Source: Betaproteobacteria bacterium SG8_41
GTDB lineage: Bacteria > Pseudomonadota > Gammaproteobacteria > Burkholderiales > SG8-41
Length of the DNA: 64,000 nt
Assembly (NCBI GenBank): GCA_001303585.1
Contig: LJTT01000014.1
Span: forward strand, 1-64,000
Direction of reading: 5' to 3'
Of the stretch, positions 9,766 through 19,109 are shown piece after piece. Both the position numbers and the translations under genes were made by a program. Positions within the stretch are counted from its first letter, which is position 1; each line of letters opens with the position of its first letter. The notes under the pieces were generated by a model. It was not told the DNA's origin, made no database searches, and was given only the letters and a program-made list of their open reading frames with translations.

Positions 9766-10290
9766 GGAACGCGGGAATGAGAGTCTCGCCCACTTTGTGA
9801 AGTTCCTTGACGAAATCGAGCGACGGTCCGGGCCTGACGCCGGGCTCGAGCAGAAAAAACAGCACGGATCCTGTGGCCGCAGCCCATGCGAACACGATCA
9901 GGCCGAAACTCTGCACGACCCCGGCGAGCCCCTGATGCGCCGGCCGCTCGGGCAGCCGGAAGCGCAGCAACGTGCCGACATCCTCGAGGACGAGCCTCAA
10001 ACGCTCGCGCGTCACCGGCAGCCAGGAGGAAAAGCGTGCGTTACGCGGCCCGATCAACCCCCACACCAGCCTCAGGCCCACCGCCGCGCTCGCCGCAATG
10101 CCGAGCCAGCTGTGAAGGGTAAAACCCAACGAGGCGGCACGCTCGTCGTCACCGGCAAGGTCTCCGGATAGCCAGGCGGCAACCCCGAACACACCAACGC
10201 CAGATGCAACGCCCGCGTGACGACGTCGATATCGCCCGCTCCGCGAACCGGCGCCGCTGCAATCTGCTCGCTTGCGGGCCGCATCTCGTC
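9680..10290 (-). CDS. Cytochrome b561 family protein; N-terminus appears frameshifted
   Basis: FTLHSWLGIAASAAVGLRLVWGLIGPRNARF...LHKVGETLIPAFLAIHVGATIAHAL; N-terminal GDIDVVTRALHLALV lies in another frame. Confidence 0.7.
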
Positions 10291-11205
10291 CTATTTGCCC
10301 GTCTCCGCAGAAAGACCGTAGACATAGGCCGCGAGCAGATGAATCTTGGCGGCATCGAGGAAATCCTTGTGTGCCGGCATCTCGCCTTTGCGGCCCTTGA
10401 GAATGGTTTCGATGATCGCCGCTTCCGTCCCGCCGTGCAGCCATACATTGTCGGTGAGGTTGGGCGCGCCAATTTGCTTGTTGCCTTTTCCGTCCAGGCC
10501 GTGGCAAGCCATGCAGATAGTATCGAACTTGGCCTTACCGCGACTCGCGCGCAGCGAATCGTGCGTGCGTCCCGAGAGCGACAGCACGTAGTGCGCAACG
10601 TCCTTCGCGCCCTCATCGCCCCCGACCAGGGCGCCTTGAGGCGGCATCAGGCCGGCGCGACCCTCCGTGATGCTGGTCTTGATTGCCTCCGGTTCGCCTC
10701 CGTATAGCCAGTCTCCGTCGCGAAGACTGGGAAAACCCTTCGCGCCACCCGCGTCCGAACCGTGGCATTGCGCGCAATAGTTGAGAAACAGCTTCTGGCC
10801 AATCGCCCGCGCCTCCGGATCGGCCGCGACCTGCTTGATGTCCTGCGCCAGGAATTTCCTGTAAATGGGGCCGAAACGGGCTTCCGCGCGCTTCACTTCA
10901 TCCTCAAACTGTCCCGTCGAAGTCCACCCGAGATAGCCGCGAAAACTGCCGAGACCCGGGTAGAGCACCAAGTAGACGACACTGAAAACGATCGTGATGT
11001 AGAACAGCCACATCCACCAGCGCGGCAGGGGGTTGTTCAGCTCGGTGAGATCCTCGTCCCAGGTGTGCCCGGTAGTGCCGACCTGCTCGTCCTTCGCGAC
11101 GCGCCTGGTGCTGAGGGCCTTCAGCAGAACCGCGCACGCGATGATGCTCACCACCGTGATCAGCGCAATGTAGAGGCTCCATGCCTCGTGGGTGAAATCG
11201 CTCAT
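10291..11205 (-). CDS. ccoP: cbb3-type cytochrome oxidase subunit III, diheme
   Basis: Two CXXCH motifs (NYCAQCHGSDAGG, TICMACHGLDGKG); N-terminal FixP-type helix. Confidence 0.95.
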   Translation of the reverse strand: MSDFTHEAWSLYIALITVVSIIACAVLLKALSTRRVAKDEQVGTTGHTWDEDLTELNNPLPRWWMWLFYITIVFSVVYLVLYPGLGSFRGYLGWTSTGQFEDEVKRAEARFGPIYRKFLAQDIKQVAADPEARAIGQKLFLNYCAQCHGSDAGGAKGFPSLRDGDWLYGGEPEAIKTSITEGRAGLMPPQGALVGGDEGAKDVAHYVLSLSGRTHDSLRASRGKAKFDTICMACHGLDGKGNKQIGAPNLTDNVWLHGGTEAAIIETILKGRKGEMPAHKDFLDAAKIHLLAAYVYGLSAETGK

Positions 11206-11399
11206 CTCATGCTCCCATGGTCTGACGGCGCAGCCACGCCGCCGCCGCGAGGCCTTTGCGGCTCATCGTCCTCAAGCGGCAATTTGGCTGCGGCCTCGAA
11301 ACGCTCCCGGCGGGCGCCGCTCCAAGCCCAGACGACGATACCGATGAACGTGACGAACGCCGCCACGGTCACAATGCTGCGTGCTAATGCCAGGTCCAT
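11202..11399 (-). CDS. ccoQ: cbb3 oxidase subunit CcoQ/FixQ
   Basis: 65 aa, single TM, between ccoO and ccoP. Confidence 0.85.
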   Translation of the reverse strand: MDLALARSIVTVAAFVTFIGIVVWAWSGARRERFEAAAKLPLEDDEPQRPRGGGVAAPSDHGSMR

Positions 11400-11402
11400 G
11401 AC

Positions 11403-12050
11403 TCACCTCACCTTGCGCAGGGCGCCGCCCAGACTTTGCAGGTAGGCGATCAGCGCTTCCATCTCGGTCTTGCCCTTGACGCTCTCGGCCGCGCCGGCGA
11501 TATCGGCGTCGCTGTATGGAACCCCGACGGCGCGCAGCGCGCGCATCTTCGGCGGCAGTTCATCGCCGTTCAAAGCAGCCGTCTCGAGAAATGCGTAACC
11601 CGGCATGTTCGACTCGGGCACTAGGTCGCGAGGATTGATCAGGTGCACGCGGTGCCACTCATCGGAGTAGCGCGCGCCGACCCGCGCGAGATCGGGCCCC
11701 GTGCGTTTCGAGCCCCACAGAAAGGGGTGCTCGTAGACCGACTCACCCGCGACCGAATAGTGGCCGTAGCGCTCCGTCTCCGCGCGAAACGGGCGGATCA
11801 TCTGCGAATGGCAGTTGTAGCAGCCCTCGCGTATATAGACGTCGCGGCCGGCAAGTTGCAGCGCCGTATAGGGCTTCAGGCCCGCCACCGGCTCGGTCGT
11901 CGAGCGCTGAAAGAACAGCGGCACGATCTCGACCAAACCGCCCACGGCCACCACCGCGATCACGAGCGCGATCAGCAACCCGACTTTGCGCTCGATCACA
12001 TCATGTGCTGATACAGGACTCTTGCTCATGCTTTGCCTTTCATGACTCAC
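11403..12050 (-). CDS. ccoO: cbb3-type cytochrome oxidase subunit II
   Basis: [28 protein letters not shown]. Confidence 0.96.
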   Translation of the reverse strand: MSHERQSMSKSPVSAHDVIERKVGLLIALVIAVVAVGGLVEIVPLFFQRSTTEPVAGLKPYTALQLAGRDVYIREGCYNCHSQMIRPFRAETERYGHYSVAGESVYEHPFLWGSKRTGPDLARVGARYSDEWHRVHLINPRDLVPESNMPGYAFLETAALNGDELPPKMRALRAVGVPYSDADIAGAAESVKGKTEMEALIAYLQSLGGALRKVR

Positions 12051-12072
12051 TGATCACGAATCACGGATCTTC
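12035..12072. repeat. Short GATCAC/GAATCAC repeat between ccoN and ccoO
   Basis: catgactcactgatcacgaatcacggatcttc. Confidence 0.65.
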
Positions 12073-13489
12073 AGGCGGCAGCGGCGGCCGGAATGGGCGC
12101 GTCAACCGCGCGCTGTCCCACCACCGTCTTCCAGACGTTGTAGGCCATGATCAGCATGCCGGCGAGATAGAGCGTCCCGCCCAGCAGACGGATGGCGTAG
12201 AACGGATAGGTCGCCTTGACCGACTCGGCGAAGGTATACGTCAGGGTCCCATCCGGGCTCACGCCGCGCCACATCAGGCCCTGCATGACGCCGGCGATCC
12301 ACATGGCCGCGATATAGAGCACGATGCCCACCGTTGCGACCCAGAAATGCAAGGTGATGAGCCCGACGCTCGCCATTTCCGTGCGCCCGTAGAGACGCGG
12401 AATCAGGTAGTAAAGCGCGCCAATCGAGATGAGACCCACCCATCCGAGCGCCCCGGAATGAACGTGGCCGATGGTCCAGTCGGTGTAGTGCGAGAGCGCG
12501 TTGACGGTCTTGATCGACATCAACGGCCCCTCGAGGGTCGACATGCCGTAAAACGACAGTGAAACGATGAGAAACTTGAGGATCGGATCATCACGCAGCT
12601 TGTGCCACGCACCCGAGAGCGTCATGATGCCGTTGATCATGCCGCCCCATGATGGCGCGAGCAGGATGAGCGAGAACAGCATTCCGAGCGACTGCGCCCA
12701 GTCGGGCAGCGCGGTGTAATGCAGGTGATGCGGCCCCGCCCACATGTAGGTAAAAATCAGCGCCCAGAAGTGCACCACTGACAGGCGATACGAGTAAATG
12801 GGGCGGCCCGCCTGTTTCGGAACGAAGTAGTACATGATGCCGAGGAATCCCGCCGTCAGGAAAAATCCGACGGCATTGTGGCCGTACCACCACTGCACCA
12901 TCGCGTCCTGCACGCCGGCGTATACCGGGTACGACTTCCAGAGCGTGACGGGAATCTCCGCGCTGTTGATCACGTGCAGCAACGCGACCGTCAGGATGAA
13001 AGCTCCATAGAACCAGTTCGCGACATAGATGTGCGGCGTCCGGCGCTTGGCAATGGTGCCGAAGAACACAACGGCATACGCTACCCATACCAGCGTGATC
13101 AGGATATCGATCGGCCATTCGAGCTCGGCGTATTCCTTGGACGTCGTAAAGCCAAGCGGCAGCGTAATCGCCGCAGCCACGATCACCACCTGCCAGCCCC
13201 AGAACGTAAAGGACGCGAGCGCGGGGCTGAAAAGGCGCACGTGACAGGTGCGCTGAACGACGTAGTAGGAAGTGGCAAACAGCGCCGAACCGCCGAACGC
13301 GAATATGACCGCGTTCGTGTGGAGCGGTCGCAGCCGGCCGTAGGACAGCCACGGCGCGAGATTGAGTTCCGGCCACATCAGCTGGGCTGCAATGAGGACC
13401 CCAACCAGCATGCCGACGACGCCCCACACCACCGTCATGAGGGCGAACTGGCGAACCACCGTGTAATTGAATGTGTCCTGGGACTGCAT
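12071..13489 (-). CDS. ccoN: cbb3-type cytochrome oxidase subunit I
   Basis: [64 protein letters not shown]. Confidence 0.97.
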   Translation of the reverse strand: MQSQDTFNYTVVRQFALMTVVWGVVGMLVGVLIAAQLMWPELNLAPWLSYGRLRPLHTNAVIFAFGGSALFATSYYVVQRTCHVRLFSPALASFTFWGWQVVIVAAAITLPLGFTTSKEYAELEWPIDILITLVWVAYAVVFFGTIAKRRTPHIYVANWFYGAFILTVALLHVINSAEIPVTLWKSYPVYAGVQDAMVQWWYGHNAVGFFLTAGFLGIMYYFVPKQAGRPIYSYRLSVVHFWALIFTYMWAGPHHLHYTALPDWAQSLGMLFSLILLAPSWGGMINGIMTLSGAWHKLRDDPILKFLIVSLSFYGMSTLEGPLMSIKTVNALSHYTDWTIGHVHSGALGWVGLISIGALYYLIPRLYGRTEMASVGLITLHFWVATVGIVLYIAAMWIAGVMQGLMWRGVSPDGTLTYTFAESVKATYPFYAIRLLGGTLYLAGMLIMAYNVWKTVVGQRAVDAPIPAAAAA

Positions 13490-13548
13490 CGGCGCTCCTC
13501 GGCGATGACAAGCTCGACGCATGATAAGGTCCTGAAACTACAGCAGGG

Positions 13549-13562
13549 TTGATCTAGGTCAA
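13549..13562. promoter_or_regulatory. FNR-type box TTGATCTAGGTCAA
   Basis: Upstream of ccoN; -10-like TATCAT at exact class II spacing. Confidence 0.92.
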
Positions 13563-13711
13563 GAACGCCGGAGCGCACGCAAAGTTGTCATTCGCACCGC
13601 CGCCATCCGCGAGAAACTGTCAGTGTTTGCGCTTCGCCGAGAGGGTAGGCCTCGCGCGTCGGGGCAGCCGTGACCGATGTCGCGCTGCGCCTAGATTGCG
13701 GCCGCGGCGGC

Positions 13712-13725
13712 TTGACCTAAATCAA
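13712..13725. promoter_or_regulatory. FNR-type box TTGACCTAAATCAA
   Basis: Upstream of the SPASM protein gene. Confidence 0.85.
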
Positions 13726-13786
13726 AGCTGGGGGGAAGCTTGAACGGTAACTTCGCGCGATATCAGGAAAATTGGGGGGTTCGGGC

Positions 13787-14743
13787 ATGGCCAAGATCAC
13801 TGAACGCATCGATAACACCACCCGCATTCCGGCGGACTACCAGAAGGCGGTCCTGCCCGCGCCCAAGAGCGTGAAGATCGAGATTTCGCCCCGCTGCAAC
13901 TACCGCTGCGGTTTCTGCGCACTGCGCACGCGCGAGGTGCAGCCAAAATGGGACATGGATTTCGAGCTGTTCAAGCGGGTCACGAGGGAGATGCGGGAAG
14001 CCGGAGTGGAGGAAATCGGCGTCTTCTACCTCGGCGAGTCGTTCATGAACCCGCGCCTTTTGGTCGATTGCATCCGCTACCTCAAACGCGGCATCGCGAT
14101 GCCATACGTGTTTCTCACGTCCAATGCCTCCATGTCGTTCCCCGAAGCCGTTGAGGAATGCATGAAGGCCGGGCTCGACTCGCTCAAGTGGTCGGTAAAC
14201 GCGGCCGACGAATCCCAGTTCGAGCACATCATGGGCGTGGCGGGCCGATTGTTTCACCGCGCTCTGGACAACATCAAGTCAGCCGCGGAGGTCCGCGCGC
14301 GCGGCGGCTACAAGACCGGACTCTACGCCTCTTCCATCCGCTATGACGGCGAGCAGCAGGAGAAAATGGAGCGGCTTCTCTCGGAGCGGGTCAGGCCGTA
14401 CGTCGACGAGCACTACTGGCTTCCCCTCTACTCCATGGGCGCCTTCGCCACGCAACGCGAGGAACAACTTGGGTATCGCCCGACCGCCGGGAACCAGGGC
14501 CGGATCGGTGCGTTGCGCGAACCCCTGCCGTGCTGGTCCGCATTCACCGAGGGTCACGTCACGGCCGAAGGGAAGCTTTCGGCGTGCTGCTTCGACGCGA
14601 CCGCCAATTGGACCATGGGCGATCTCAACCAGGTGTCGTTCATGGACGCCTGGAACTCGAAGCCGTTCGTGGCATTGAGGGCCGCGCATTTGAAGAAGGA
14701 CGTCACTGGCACCGTCTGCGAAAAGTGCGTCGCCTATCAGTAA
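13787..14743 (+). CDS. Radical SAM / SPASM-domain protein of unknown function
   Basis: CNYRCGFCALR (CxxxCxxC); C-terminal CWSAFTEGHVTAEGKLSACCFD...CEKC. Confidence 0.85.
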   Translation: MAKITERIDNTTRIPADYQKAVLPAPKSVKIEISPRCNYRCGFCALRTREVQPKWDMDFELFKRVTREMREAGVEEIGVFYLGESFMNPRLLVDCIRYLKRGIAMPYVFLTSNASMSFPEAVEECMKAGLDSLKWSVNAADESQFEHIMGVAGRLFHRALDNIKSAAEVRARGGYKTGLYASSIRYDGEQQEKMERLLSERVRPYVDEHYWLPLYSMGAFATQREEQLGYRPTAGNQGRIGALREPLPCWSAFTEGHVTAEGKLSACCFDATANWTMGDLNQVSFMDAWNSKPFVALRAAHLKKDVTGTVCEKCVAYQ

Positions 14744-14767
14744 GAGCCACCCCCGCCTCTGTCTCAA

Positions 14768-14781
14768 TTGACCTAAATCAA
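14768..14781. promoter_or_regulatory. FNR-type box TTGACCTAAATCAA
   Basis: Upstream of the universal stress protein gene; -10-like TAGATT. Confidence 0.85.
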
Positions 14782-14964
14782 TACGGTCGACGCGCCTTGG
14801 AGTAGATTAGAAACAAGGCGTTGCGCGGTTGATTTATTGCGCACGTTCTTGCTGGTAGGCGGATTCCCCCGCAACGCAAGGCCGTGCAGTGGCCCAACGG
14901 TCGTCTGGATCCGCAGACCAGAGGCCGGGATCGGCGTCGATGAACTTACCTGGAGGCTGAAGCC

Positions 14965-15408
14965 ATGTTCAAGAAGATTCTGGTTGCGACCGACGGCTCG
15001 GCTCCGTCACGGCGCGCCATCAAGCGGGCGGTGCAGCTCGCAAAAGAGCAGAGGGCGCGGTTAACCGGCTTCTACGTTGGCCCGCCCTGGCAGCCGGCGG
15101 CGTATGCGGAATTCGTGCCACCGGCAAGCCTGTCGCCGAAGCAGCACGAGGCGAGCGTCAAGAAAGCAGCGACGCGTTATCTTGGCGTTGTAAAAAAGGC
15201 GGCAGCAGCGGCACGTGTGCCATGCAAGACGTTCTACGTCATGGCCGAGTTTCCCTACACGGAGATCATCAAGGCCGCGAAGCGCAACCGCTGCGACCTG
15301 ATCGTCATGGGCTCCCATGGGCGCCGCGGCATCTCGCGGCTGTTGCTGGGCAGCCAGGCGAGCAAGGTGCTGGCTCACAGCACAGTACCAGTCCTGGTCA
15401 TCCGATAA
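14965..15408 (+). CDS. Universal stress protein (UspA family)
   Basis: MFKKILVATDGSAPSRRAIKRAVQLAKEQ...DLIVMGSHGRRGISRLLLGSQASKVLAHSTVPVLVIR. Confidence 0.95.
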   Translation: MFKKILVATDGSAPSRRAIKRAVQLAKEQRARLTGFYVGPPWQPAAYAEFVPPASLSPKQHEASVKKAATRYLGVVKKAAAAARVPCKTFYVMAEFPYTEIIKAAKRNRCDLIVMGSHGRRGISRLLLGSQASKVLAHSTVPVLVIR

Positions 15409-15604
15409 CGGATCGAAAAACACCTGGTCCGCGACGCTCGCACAAAGGGACTGGCCGCAATCTGGAATTCACGGATTGCGGCTTTTCCGGCCGCAGGTGA
15501 ACGCCAATCCGCGCTAGATTCCTTCCTTGCCCGGGAATAGAAAACGCCGGCTGAAATGCAACCGGCGTGAAACGCCCCGTCCAGAGGAGGAGGAAACGGG
15601 ACAA

Positions 15605-15700
15605 TCAAGTTTCAAGTTTCAAGTCTCAAGAAACGTCGGACGGCTCTCGAATACGAAGTTTCTCGCTTTAAAGATTGAACGTTGAACATTGAACACGTTC
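15605..15700. repeat. CAAGTTTCAAGTTTCAAG / GAACGTTGAACATTGAACA repeats
   Basis: Tandem short-period repeats between usp and the second fnr gene. Confidence 0.7.
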
Positions 15701-15719
15701 TTCGTCAACGCCCACCGAC

Positions 15720-16508
15720 TCACCAGTGGCCAACGATTTCCATCAGCCCTTCAACGTCGCTCAGCTCGACATCGCGCTGTTGCACTGCGATTAGACCGGC
15801 GCGCTGGAAGCGTGACATCAGCCGGCTGATCGTCTCGAGCGTGACGCCGAGGTAGTTGCCGATCTCCTCGCGCGTCATGCGCAGCACGAAACAATTGGCC
15901 GCAAAGCCCATGCGCTGGAAGCGACGTGACAGGCTCAGAAGAAACGCGGCGAGCCGCTGTTCCGCGCTCATGCTTCCGAGCAACAGCATAAGCCCCTGAT
16001 CGCGGGAGATGTCGCTCGAGAGCAAACGGAAGAGCTGGCGCTGCAGTGCGGGAGTCGATGCGGCCATTTGCTCGAGCGCCGCGTAGGGAATCACGCACAC
16101 CTCGCTGTCTTCGAGCGCAATCGCATCGTAGCTGTGGCGGCAAGGACTGATCGAGTCCAGCCCGAGCATCTCGCCCGGAAGGTAGAAGCCCGTGATCTTC
16201 TCGTCGCCTTGTCGCGATACGCCCACGGACTTGAAGGCCCCGCTTCGCACGGCGTAGAGGGCCTCGAACGTGTCGCCGTTGCGGTAGAGCGCCGCGCCAC
16301 GCGCCACTTTCCGCTTTTGGGCGACGATCGCGTCGAAACGATCCAGCTCCGGGCTTTCGAGATTCGACGGCAGGCACACACCCTGCAGGCAACACGATGC
16401 GCACCCAACGCCGGCCCGATAATCCGAGATCAGGCGCGGGGAACCCTTTGCGCGAGTCGTTGCCCGGCTCGTCGGGATCGCGGGGTTGATGGCAACGGTT
16501 TGAAGCAT
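15720..16508 (-). CDS. Second FNR-type transcriptional regulator with N-terminal Cys cluster
   Basis: CASCCLQGVC (C-x2-C-x5-C), MTREEIGNYLGVTLETISRLMSRFQ recognition helix. Confidence 0.9.
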   Translation of the reverse strand: MLQTVAINPAIPTSRATTRAKGSPRLISDYRAGVGCASCCLQGVCLPSNLESPELDRFDAIVAQKRKVARGAALYRNGDTFEALYAVRSGAFKSVGVSRQGDEKITGFYLPGEMLGLDSISPCRHSYDAIALEDSEVCVIPYAALEQMAASTPALQRQLFRLLSSDISRDQGLMLLLGSMSAEQRLAAFLLSLSRRFQRMGFAANCFVLRMTREEIGNYLGVTLETISRLMSRFQRAGLIAVQQRDVELSDVEGLMEIVGHW

Positions 16509-16568
16509 GGCGGACTCCTGGTTGACTGCTAAGCTGCGTTAAAAATCATCCCTGCCCGGAACCTCTCA

Positions 16569-16970
16569 TTAGTGCTCTTGTGTATTTAGCATCTGCCGAA
16601 GAATTTCAGTGATGCGCTCGAAATCGACGGACTTGTCGAGGAAATACTCGGCCCCGGCGTCCGCGCTCGCCTTGAGATGCTGGGGCGAGTTGTAGTTGGT
16701 CAATACGATTCCCCGCAGCCCAGGCAGGCGTGGCTTCACGTGCGCGAGCACCTCGATACCGTTGCCATCGGCAAGGCTGATGTCGAGTATCGCCACGTCG
16801 GGATGAGTAGACATGATGCCCGCTACAGCGGTCCCGTAGCTATCAGCCTCTCCGACGACATCCACGCCGTCGACCTCGCTGATCATCTCGACCAGCCGTT
16901 CCCGAACAAGCGCCGAATCCTCCACTACGAAGACTTTCACGTCACCGTATACCGTAGTGTTATTGTTCAT
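16569..16970 (-). CDS. Stand-alone response regulator receiver domain protein
   Basis: VKVFVVEDSALVRERLVEMI...DVAILDISLADGNGIEVL; no output domain. Confidence 0.9.
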   Translation of the reverse strand: MNNNTTVYGDVKVFVVEDSALVRERLVEMISEVDGVDVVGEADSYGTAVAGIMSTHPDVAILDISLADGNGIEVLAHVKPRLPGLRGIVLTNYNSPQHLKASADAGAEYFLDKSVDFERITEILRQMLNTQEH

Positions 16971-17137
16971 GGTCCCAGTATGCGCAGCGCCCCGGGGTGA
17001 AAATATCAGCGGATCCTTAAACTAGGTGTAGGAATCCTCCTACACGCTCATAGAATTAACCAGCGAGCGGCAACGGGTCGTTTGTGGAAACCGCTGAAAA
17101 CAAGAGCCTTTAGCGCGATGGCGCGGCCGCGCCGGGG

Positions 17138-17178
17138 TCTTGCCGGTCACCGGTCACAGGCTACCGGTCACACTTTCA
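17138..17178. repeat. CCGGTCACCGGTCAC-type repeat at the 3' end of the narL-like gene
   Basis: gccggtcaccggtcacaggctaccggtcac. Confidence 0.75.
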
Positions 17179-17829
17179 GGAATGAGAGGCAGGCGGATCG
17201 TCGAGCAGCTCGTGCTCGATCGCGTAACGAATGAGCTCGGCCTGATTGGCAAGCCTCATCTTGCGCATGATGCGGGTTTTGTGCGTGCTGATTGTTTTTA
17301 CGCTCAGAGTAAGCTGTTTCGCGATCTCGCTCACCGACTTCCCGTCCGCGATCAGCCGGAGCACCTGAAACTCGCGGTCGGAGAGCAGCGTATGCGGAGC
17401 GGCGGCACCAGCTGCATTGACATCGAGTGCAAGCCGCTGCGCGGTTTCCGGGGTGACGAACGCGCCGCCCGCCGCGATCCGGCGGATCGCGGCGACCAGC
17501 TGGTCGGCAGCGCTCTCCTTCGTCAGGTAGCCCGACGCGCCTGCTTTCAACGCTCGCACCGCGTACTGTTCCTCGCTGTGCATGCTGAGCACAAGGATCG
17601 GCAGCCGGGGCCTCTCCCGCTTGACTTGCCTGATGAGCTCGATGCCGCTGCGGCCGGGCATGGACATGTCGAGCACCGCAACGTCGTAGTCGCTCTCGCG
17701 AATTCGCGCCAGCGCCTCGGCGCCATCATTGGCCTCGCCCGACACAGTAATGTCGCCGGTCTCGGAGAGGAGCTCCTTCAAACCTGCTCGGACGATGGTA
17801 TGGTCGTCCGCGAGCAGCACCCTGATCAT
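17176..17829 (-). CDS. NarL/FixJ-family response regulator (REC plus LuxR HTH)
   Basis: MIRVLLADDHTIVRAGLKELL...LSDREFQVLRLIADGKSVSEIAKQLTLSVKTISTHKTRI. Confidence 0.95.
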   Translation of the reverse strand: MIRVLLADDHTIVRAGLKELLSETGDITVSGEANDGAEALARIRESDYDVAVLDMSMPGRSGIELIRQVKRERPRLPILVLSMHSEEQYAVRALKAGASGYLTKESAADQLVAAIRRIAAGGAFVTPETAQRLALDVNAAGAAAPHTLLSDREFQVLRLIADGKSVSEIAKQLTLSVKTISTHKTRIMRKMRLANQAELIRYAIEHELLDDPPASHS

Positions 17830-18938
17830 GCGCGGACCTGCGCGCCGCGGTAAGGGGCAACCGGAATCTCGATTTCGATGAGCGTGCCGCCCTGCCCCGC
17901 TGCCCGTATGTTCGCCGCCCCACCCAGCGTACGCGCGCGCTCCCTGATGCCGCGCAGACCGTACGATTTTTCCTTGTTCAGGGCCTCGGGATCGACGCCT
18001 TTTCCGTTGTCCCCAATGGCCACCTTGATATGCTCTCCGGCCACTCTGACCGACACGCGGACTTCAGTGGCCCCGGCGTGGCGCGCGACGTTGGTCAGTG
18101 CCTCCTGCACCATCCGGTAGATTGCCGTCACCAGCGGATCCTTGAACTCACCGGCACCGGCGTCGAGATCCAGGCTGACCACGATGCCAGTGCGTTGCGA
18201 GAACTCGTGAACCAGGTGCTCGACTGCGGGCGTGAGGCCAAGGTCGTCGAGCATCGCTGGCCGCAGGTCCGCGGCGATGCGGCGCACCGAGCCGACCATG
18301 GTGTCGACGAGCTTCTTCATCTTCTCCACCTTGTCGATCAGCGGCTTTTCCGTGTTCGGCAGGCGCGCTGCAAGCCACGACACGTCCATCTTGAGCGCGG
18401 TCAGCCATTGCGCCAGCTCATCGTGCAGCTCGCGCGCGACCCGCATGCGCTCCGCCTCCCGCACGTCGTGCATGGCTGCGTAGAGCTCGTGCAGCTGGCG
18501 GTGGGTCTCTTCCAGCACGTCCTGCGCGCGTTTGCGCTCGGTGATGTCCCGCAGGATCACGGTAAGGAGCCCGAGCCCCCCTGTCTCGATGCGTGAGATC
18601 GACGCCTCGAGCGGAAACTCTTCACCGTCCGCCCGCAGTCCGTGCAGGACCGTCTCGTCGCCCATCCGCCGGGTGGTCGCCCCCTGCGCGCGAAAGTTCC
18701 CGACATGCGCGCGGTGGCCCGCCCGGTAGCGCTCCGGTATGAAGCGGTCGAGCGTCCCTCCGACTGCCTGCGCCGCCGGGCAGCGGAAGATGCGCTCGGC
18801 GGCGGCGTTGAAGAGCACGATCTTTTGCTGCTCGTCGATGGTGATGATCGCATCCATCGCCGACTGCAGGATACCGTGCAGCTGCGAGCTCTCGTCCGCC
18901 CCTTGTTGCTGAGTCTCCGCGTTGGACTTCTGCGCCAT
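17826..18938 (-). CDS. PAS-domain sensor histidine kinase (HisKA_3 type), apparently soluble
   Basis: PAS (AMDAIITIDEQQKIVLFNAAAERIF), RVARELHDELAQWLTALKMDVSWL, HATPase (YGLRGIRERARTLGG). Confidence 0.92.
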   Translation of the reverse strand: MAQKSNAETQQQGADESSQLHGILQSAMDAIITIDEQQKIVLFNAAAERIFRCPAAQAVGGTLDRFIPERYRAGHRAHVGNFRAQGATTRRMGDETVLHGLRADGEEFPLEASISRIETGGLGLLTVILRDITERKRAQDVLEETHRQLHELYAAMHDVREAERMRVARELHDELAQWLTALKMDVSWLAARLPNTEKPLIDKVEKMKKLVDTMVGSVRRIAADLRPAMLDDLGLTPAVEHLVHEFSQRTGIVVSLDLDAGAGEFKDPLVTAIYRMVQEALTNVARHAGATEVRVSVRVAGEHIKVAIGDNGKGVDPEALNKEKSYGLRGIRERARTLGGAANIRAAGQGGTLIEIEIPVAPYRGAQVRA

Positions 18939-19109
18939 CAGAAAACGTTCCTTGGAGCGCTGCGCGCGCGCAGCACCGTCACCTCTGCCACGAATGCGGG
19001 ATTCGACACGGGAATGGCCGCCCGATCGCGGCGTAATTGCGATTGCGGAAGTATACCGAAAGCGGGCATCGGAGGCGCTCGCGCCCCCGATGCCCGGCGC
19101 GCGCATGCG

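Noticed and set aside
8419-9780. 453-aa + strand ORF
   Set aside because: Antisense shadow of ccoG
16500-16560. FNR box upstream of the second fnr gene
   Set aside because: No TTGAY-N4-RTCAA match found in the leader
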